From: Sphaerosporella brunnea
Lineage: Eukaryota > Ascomycota > Pezizomycetes > Pezizales > Pyronemataceae
Direction of reading: 5' to 3'
Length of the DNA stretch: 34,055 bases
NCBI GenBank assembly: GCA_008704415.1
Contig: VXIS01000425.1
Location: 1-34,055 of the forward strand
Below the pieces are notes generated by a model. The model saw only the letters and a program-made list of their open reading frames with translations. It was not told the DNA's origin and made no database searches. Of this stretch, positions 30,171-34,055 are shown piece after piece (positions within the stretch are counted from its first letter, which is position 1; every line of letters begins with the position of its first letter). The translations under genes and the position numbers were made by a program.

Positions 30171-30641
30171 CTAGAATTCCGCGGCTCGTGCATGGTGATC
30201 AACGTCGAGCGTAGCCTGTATGATCCTGTTAGCACCCGTTTCCGACGATTGGCTGAGAGGGCATACCATGGTTGCAGATGGCTCACCGTCGCCGTTGCGG
30301 TTGCACTCTGTGTCGGAATACGCCGCCTTTGGGCGATCGGTTGAAGACTTCTTTTGCATCCGGCGTTTGACCTCAGCCTTGTATGCCGTCAACAGATGTT
30401 TAACAAACTGCGGAAACAGCTGCGCATCGCGGACGCCGGGGTAGCTATGTTTCAAGACAGCCACATAGCGCTGCTGGTCTGTGGCGGCCAAATCACTCCA
30501 GCACCTTGGGCGTTCATTCAGATCAACCGGGCACAGTGTTCGCACAGCGAGGCAAAGTGCCCGGTATCTAGGGATGCTGATCTCGTGGTACCCAAGAGCT
30601 GCGCAGGCGACCTGCGCCCAGTGATTGCTAGCCGTTGTCAT
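30171..30641 (-). CDS. Small unknown protein, 156 residues
   Basis: ATG at 30641 has a good eukaryotic context (CGTCAAAATGAC). The frame is open upstream to 30902, but that part looks non-coding. Residues 1-97 look helical and globular: WAQVACAALGY, RYRALCLAVRTLCPV, RCWSDLAATDQQRYVAVLKHSYPGV, QLFPQFVKHLLTAYKAEVKRRMQKK. The Trp/Leu/Tyr spacing is reminiscent of small DNA-binding helical domains, but I cannot assign one. Residues 98-156 are a polar low-complexity tail. It stands alone, with no neighbour to suggest a role. Confidence 0.45.
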   Translation of the reverse strand: MTTASNHWAQVACAALGYHEISIPRYRALCLAVRTLCPVDLNERPRCWSDLAATDQQRYVAVLKHSYPGVRDAQLFPQFVKHLLTAYKAEVKRRMQKKSSTDRPKAAYSDTECNRNGDGEPSATMVCPLSQSSETGANRIIQATLDVDHHARAAEF

Positions 30642-30902
30642 TTTGACGAATGTGAGGTTTGTCGGGCGTGTTGCGTATGGATGGTGGTATTGTAGGAGAT
30701 GTTGCCGAGGGCTGGTCTCGCTGGACTCACCGGAAATCACTCTACGCCAGCAATATTGATACGGCAAACCTTTCCCTCCCCGACCATGTTCGTGTACTCC
30801 TACCGCAAACCTACCAACACCGTGGAGATCGGGACTGAAGCCATGCACAAGATATGATTCGATAGCTAATGTGCAATGGCGATCCCGCGGTGCCCCATTC
30901 AA

Positions 30903-33824
30903 ATAAAGGCCCAGCTTCAGATTGCTGGCAACGGTAATGGGCTGCTTAGCTAAAAGACGAGGTTAGGTGCGAGACCGTGAGGCGCTGTCGCTCTCGCGCC
31001 GTGCGTGATTTAATGCACATCAGACAGTTTCAAGGTGAGGAGGGACTTGCGAGCTGTGGGTGTTTTGCAGGTGCGGCTGCTGTTTGCCGTCGAAGCCCGC
31101 CCGCGTCAATGGTGAGTGTGGATCCTCGGCGTGTAAATCTTCAGCAGCATGCAGATGGCACAGCAGCCCAGCACCCAAACTTGTTCTCCAACTTCAACAT
31201 GGATTCCCATAACCGTACTCACCTGCTGTAAGCGCACTGCCGCAAGTCGGTCGCGCCTACCGAGGTCGTTGACGCCAGAACGGAACCGGCGCAGATCATG
31301 CGGTGTCAGAAGTAGATCGTATTGGAAGAAGAAAGCAAGCGTTACAAAATCCAGCTATTCAACCGGACGTCAAACCTATATTCGTTCCCGCCAAAGCATT
31401 TGCGTTCCGTGTGGTGGCCCGTAAGTTCGTATCAACGGTGCTTTTAAGTGCGTGTCGCGACCCACCAGGACCGACAAGTCCAATATAGTGTTAGGGGATA
31501 CAGCGCTGCGGGACACACCCCACAAAGCGAGGAAGAACCCATCGTACGCCGGCCACCAGTTGCGAGATTGGTTTCCTTGCGCAAGAGTTCCGTAGCTGGA
31601 TTTTGTCCTCAGTGGTGCCCGGGACTCCGCCAATTGTCGCCACCGCGTCAACCTTCAATCGTTTCAGTTAGCCCGATATGTATGCCGCAATAGAACTGCA
31701 CGATCTATTGGCCTCCTACACAGGCACGAACAAGGCGTCTGGTGACAGTACGCCCAGGGAGCTCAGTGAGGGGCAAAATCTGACCGTTGTAGTTGTTGAA
31801 TAGTGGTTCAGATCCGGTGCTTTTGTGGGCTCGGTATTTGGGCGCGCGTCGTCACATTTCCCGTCGGCAAAATACCAAGTTTCAACCTGACTCGACCCTA
31901 CCTGTACCTGGCGGCAACCCTTTCTTCATTGCCGCCGCTCACTCCGGTTCTGGTTGATTATCCTACCGGGAATCGTACCGCCGTTGCACCTGTTTCCTTG
32001 CAAAGGCTGTGGCTGCCGGGCGGACTCAGAATATGTCACTGGAATTCAAAACGGACAATAGCAGGCATCACAAGTACCGGAATTCCTCAGTAGTCATCTC
32101 AAATGGAGAACCACAGGAATCATGAAGTAGTCCCCTAAGAGTTGGTCATAATGGCCCTGCAATGTTCCATTAGTGCTCATTGAGTACCAGAAGCGAAACA
32201 CTGACGGTTTGTAAGATGAACGACTGTGACCGCTAGCCAAACCATGAGTAGCGGGTGCCGATGATATTTGTGCGGCCTACATTGTTCAACCCATTTGCTA
32301 AAGAGTCAAAACGTTTGTCGAAACGGATAAACCACTGAGCGGCCCGGTTTCGTGACAGCGAGGACTGAATCTGGGGTGCGTGAACCCCGCATTTCCCTCA
32401 CCAATCGCGATCGCTCCCACTTACCACAGGCACCCTAACACCATCGCTTGCGGTCACAAATAAAAAGAGCTCCGTCAATTCACCCCTATCTCATTACCGG
32501 GCATATCTGAGGATGTTTAACACACGGTTGACCCGTTTGGTGTCAATCCCGTATGGATGACCAGCCCATGGGACCTTATTCCACTCCTGTGTACCTGGTC
32601 TGTTAGGTACCAGAGGAAGCCGTCGGCCGTTATTGTTGGGCGGATCGCTAACCCCAATCCCCGGTACCTTACAACATGGTTGCTATCCTTACCATCCACG
32701 CTTTCACAATGATCACAGCGGTACGGCGGGTCCTGCAGCCGACATAATTCGCGTCCTCACTCGCCACCCACCCGCAGTTTTCAAGACCACATCTCCAGGC
32801 CACCGGCCCTGTGGACGGCAGGCGCTTCAACAAAACCTGGAGTGGAAGACTGTCAACATATGGGCGGTGCTCTGTACTTGTTCTTCCAGCGCCGTGTTGA
32901 TTCCGGGAACGCGAGGAGGCAGCCCCCCCCCCCCCCAATGACGATGGGTCATTCAGCAGGGCAGAGAAGGCACTGCAGACGGATGGCAGGACTACTAGAT
33001 GCGTAAGCAGGCCGACAGCTTGCCGCCAGGTCGATGTGCCGTATACACCGCAGCCTGTTCGGATGGCTGCACACCAGCCTCAACTGCCCACCAGCCTTAT
33101 CGGTGCTTGGTGGAGGCCCAGGAGGGCACTTCTAGCCCGTGTTATGCCGCCATCAATTGGTGGTGGGGCGCTTCCGGTTGTCTGGGGCTGGGTACCGGAG
33201 GGCGGGCATCGTCGACTCTCCCTATGGCCATGATGAAACTCAGCCCGACCGGTATATTGCTGGAGCGCAGCCGCACACATGAGCCCACCCAGGAGAGCCC
33301 AGATTCATGCTCTGCAACTGAATGTGACACCATCTCGAAAGTCTTCTGAGTCAGCTACCGAGGAGCCACAGGTAGCTTAAACGTGGGCGTCTACTGACTG
33401 AACTGTCAATCTCTACCACAAGCACGGCAGAGCTTGTCAATCGCTTATATCGTAGGCGGATCTAGATCGCTACATCCACCGTCGGCCGCCAGCGCGGTCG
33501 CTCCGGGTCCTCACCATAAATCAAACGCGGTCTGGCCGCAGACTCCAGTGTGCGCACTCTTCAGTTGGGGCTGTTCTGACACGTTTGAGTATAGTACCAA
33601 CAAAGCGCCTCGGAGATCGCCACACTGTATATAGGCGTGCATCCTGATTGGTTTCTCCAGGGTGCGGAGGACACACGGACCGTTGGTATGCCGTCCCTGG
33701 GGGTCTGCTGTGTCTCTGCTCCCGCGACCGGTTGATCCCGTCGCCGCTGTCCCCTCGGCACTTTGCCGGCACAGAGAACCATCCAGTGTCTGCGACGCCG
33801 CAGTATGTCAATGTTTTTGCTTAA
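30903..33824. other. Gene-poor stretch
   Basis: Short frames only, apart from the possible retrotransposon fragment listed separately. A 15-base C run occurs at 32922-32936. No RNA gene, MITE end or array was recognised. Confidence 0.45.
31303..31488 (+). pseudogene. Possible Ty3/gypsy polyprotein fragment
   Basis: The 61-codon frame contains IQPDVKPIFVPAKAFAFRVV (about residues 20-39), which resembles the conserved Pro-Asp-x-Lys-Pro ... Ala-Arg ... Phe-Ala segment just before the reverse transcriptase of Ty3-type elements. The frame closes soon after and no reverse-transcriptase motif follows in any frame, so at most this is a short relic. A chance match is possible. Confidence 0.3.
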
Positions 33825-34055
33825 GCTTTGAGGTGCTGGTTGTTCCCCGCCGAGGAGATCGAAGAAACAATCAAGTTTATCAAGCTGATTCACCCGCTTC
33901 TCGACTCCGCTCAGTACCGGTCTCAGACAAACGACGCATGCATGGAAAGAGACAACGAGAACTATATAGCATGGATGCCGCATGGAATGTTAAACACAGT
34001 CGGCCCGGTATTTGTTTCGTTGGCTGTACAGTGTCCCAGTGTGTCATTCAGCGGC
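33825..34055 (+). CDS. Open frame running off the window, possible partial exon
   Basis: After a stop at 33822 the frame stays open for 77 codons to the window end, reading EEIEETIKFIKLIHPLLDSAQYRSQTNDACMERDNENYIAWM and onward. The amphipathic charged start looks protein-like. There is no ATG at its beginning, so it would be an internal exon (AG acceptors exist near 33825). No family was recognised. Confidence 0.25.

Noticed and set aside
32922..32936. 15-base C run
   Set aside because: A homopolymer of this length is most simply slippage or an assembly artefact. Nothing around it suggests function.

Overview
The window begins with 35 exact-length CCCTAA telomere units at base 1, so it is the left end of a linear eukaryotic chromosome running inward. 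The organism is most likely a filamentous fungus. The only fully recognisable gene is a FunK1-type fungal protein kinase, the short introns that can be seen are 50 bp, and the transposon debris (a LINE 3' end, hAT-type and TA-target MITEs) is of fungal character. FunK1 genes are most expanded in Agaricomycetes (Basidiomycota), so that group is my best guess. No species is claimed and a chytrid is not excluded.

Layout. 1-210 telomere. 217-1649 decayed protein-kinase gene next to the telomere. 1650-10012 subtelomeric sequence with no convincing gene, one 229-bp MITE (2709-2937) and a purine-rich block (about 7.85-9.25 kb). 10013-10374 MITE-like element with 37-bp terminal inverted repeats. 11671-14247 (-) FunK1 kinase, apparently intact. 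14248-14834 divergent intergenic region holding a hAT terminus and inverted repeats. 14835-15644 (+) Asn/Asp-repeat, proline-rich protein gene with one in-frame TGA. 16030-16405 nested transposons: a 229-bp MITE inserted at TA in the end of a hAT-like element. 16427-17105 5'-truncated LINE. 17214-17391 poly(A)-ended repeat modules. 17405-18340 (-) unknown gene with a possible CCHC zinc finger. 18570-19065 minisatellite. 20827-22899 an inverted pair of diverged gene copies, each with a homologous 50-bp intron, and a third partial copy between them. 24065-25991 three non-autonomous hAT elements in a row, each with perfect 8-bp target duplications. 26.0-29.9 kb a degenerate CCATC-type array, interrupted by a fourth, GAGCC-rich hAT-like element. 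30171-30641 (-) small unknown gene. 30.9-34.05 kb mostly empty, with a possible Ty3-type fragment and an open frame running off the window.

The picture is a typical fungal subtelomere: few genes, decayed duplicates and nested small DNA transposons. The core most likely to be expressed is the trio at 11.7-18.3 kb: the FunK1 kinase, the divergent Asn-repeat gene, and the convergent zinc-finger-like gene, the last two now separated by transposon insertions. I see no operon-like system, CRISPR array, tRNA or rRNA. Most short open frames elsewhere look like chance frames.
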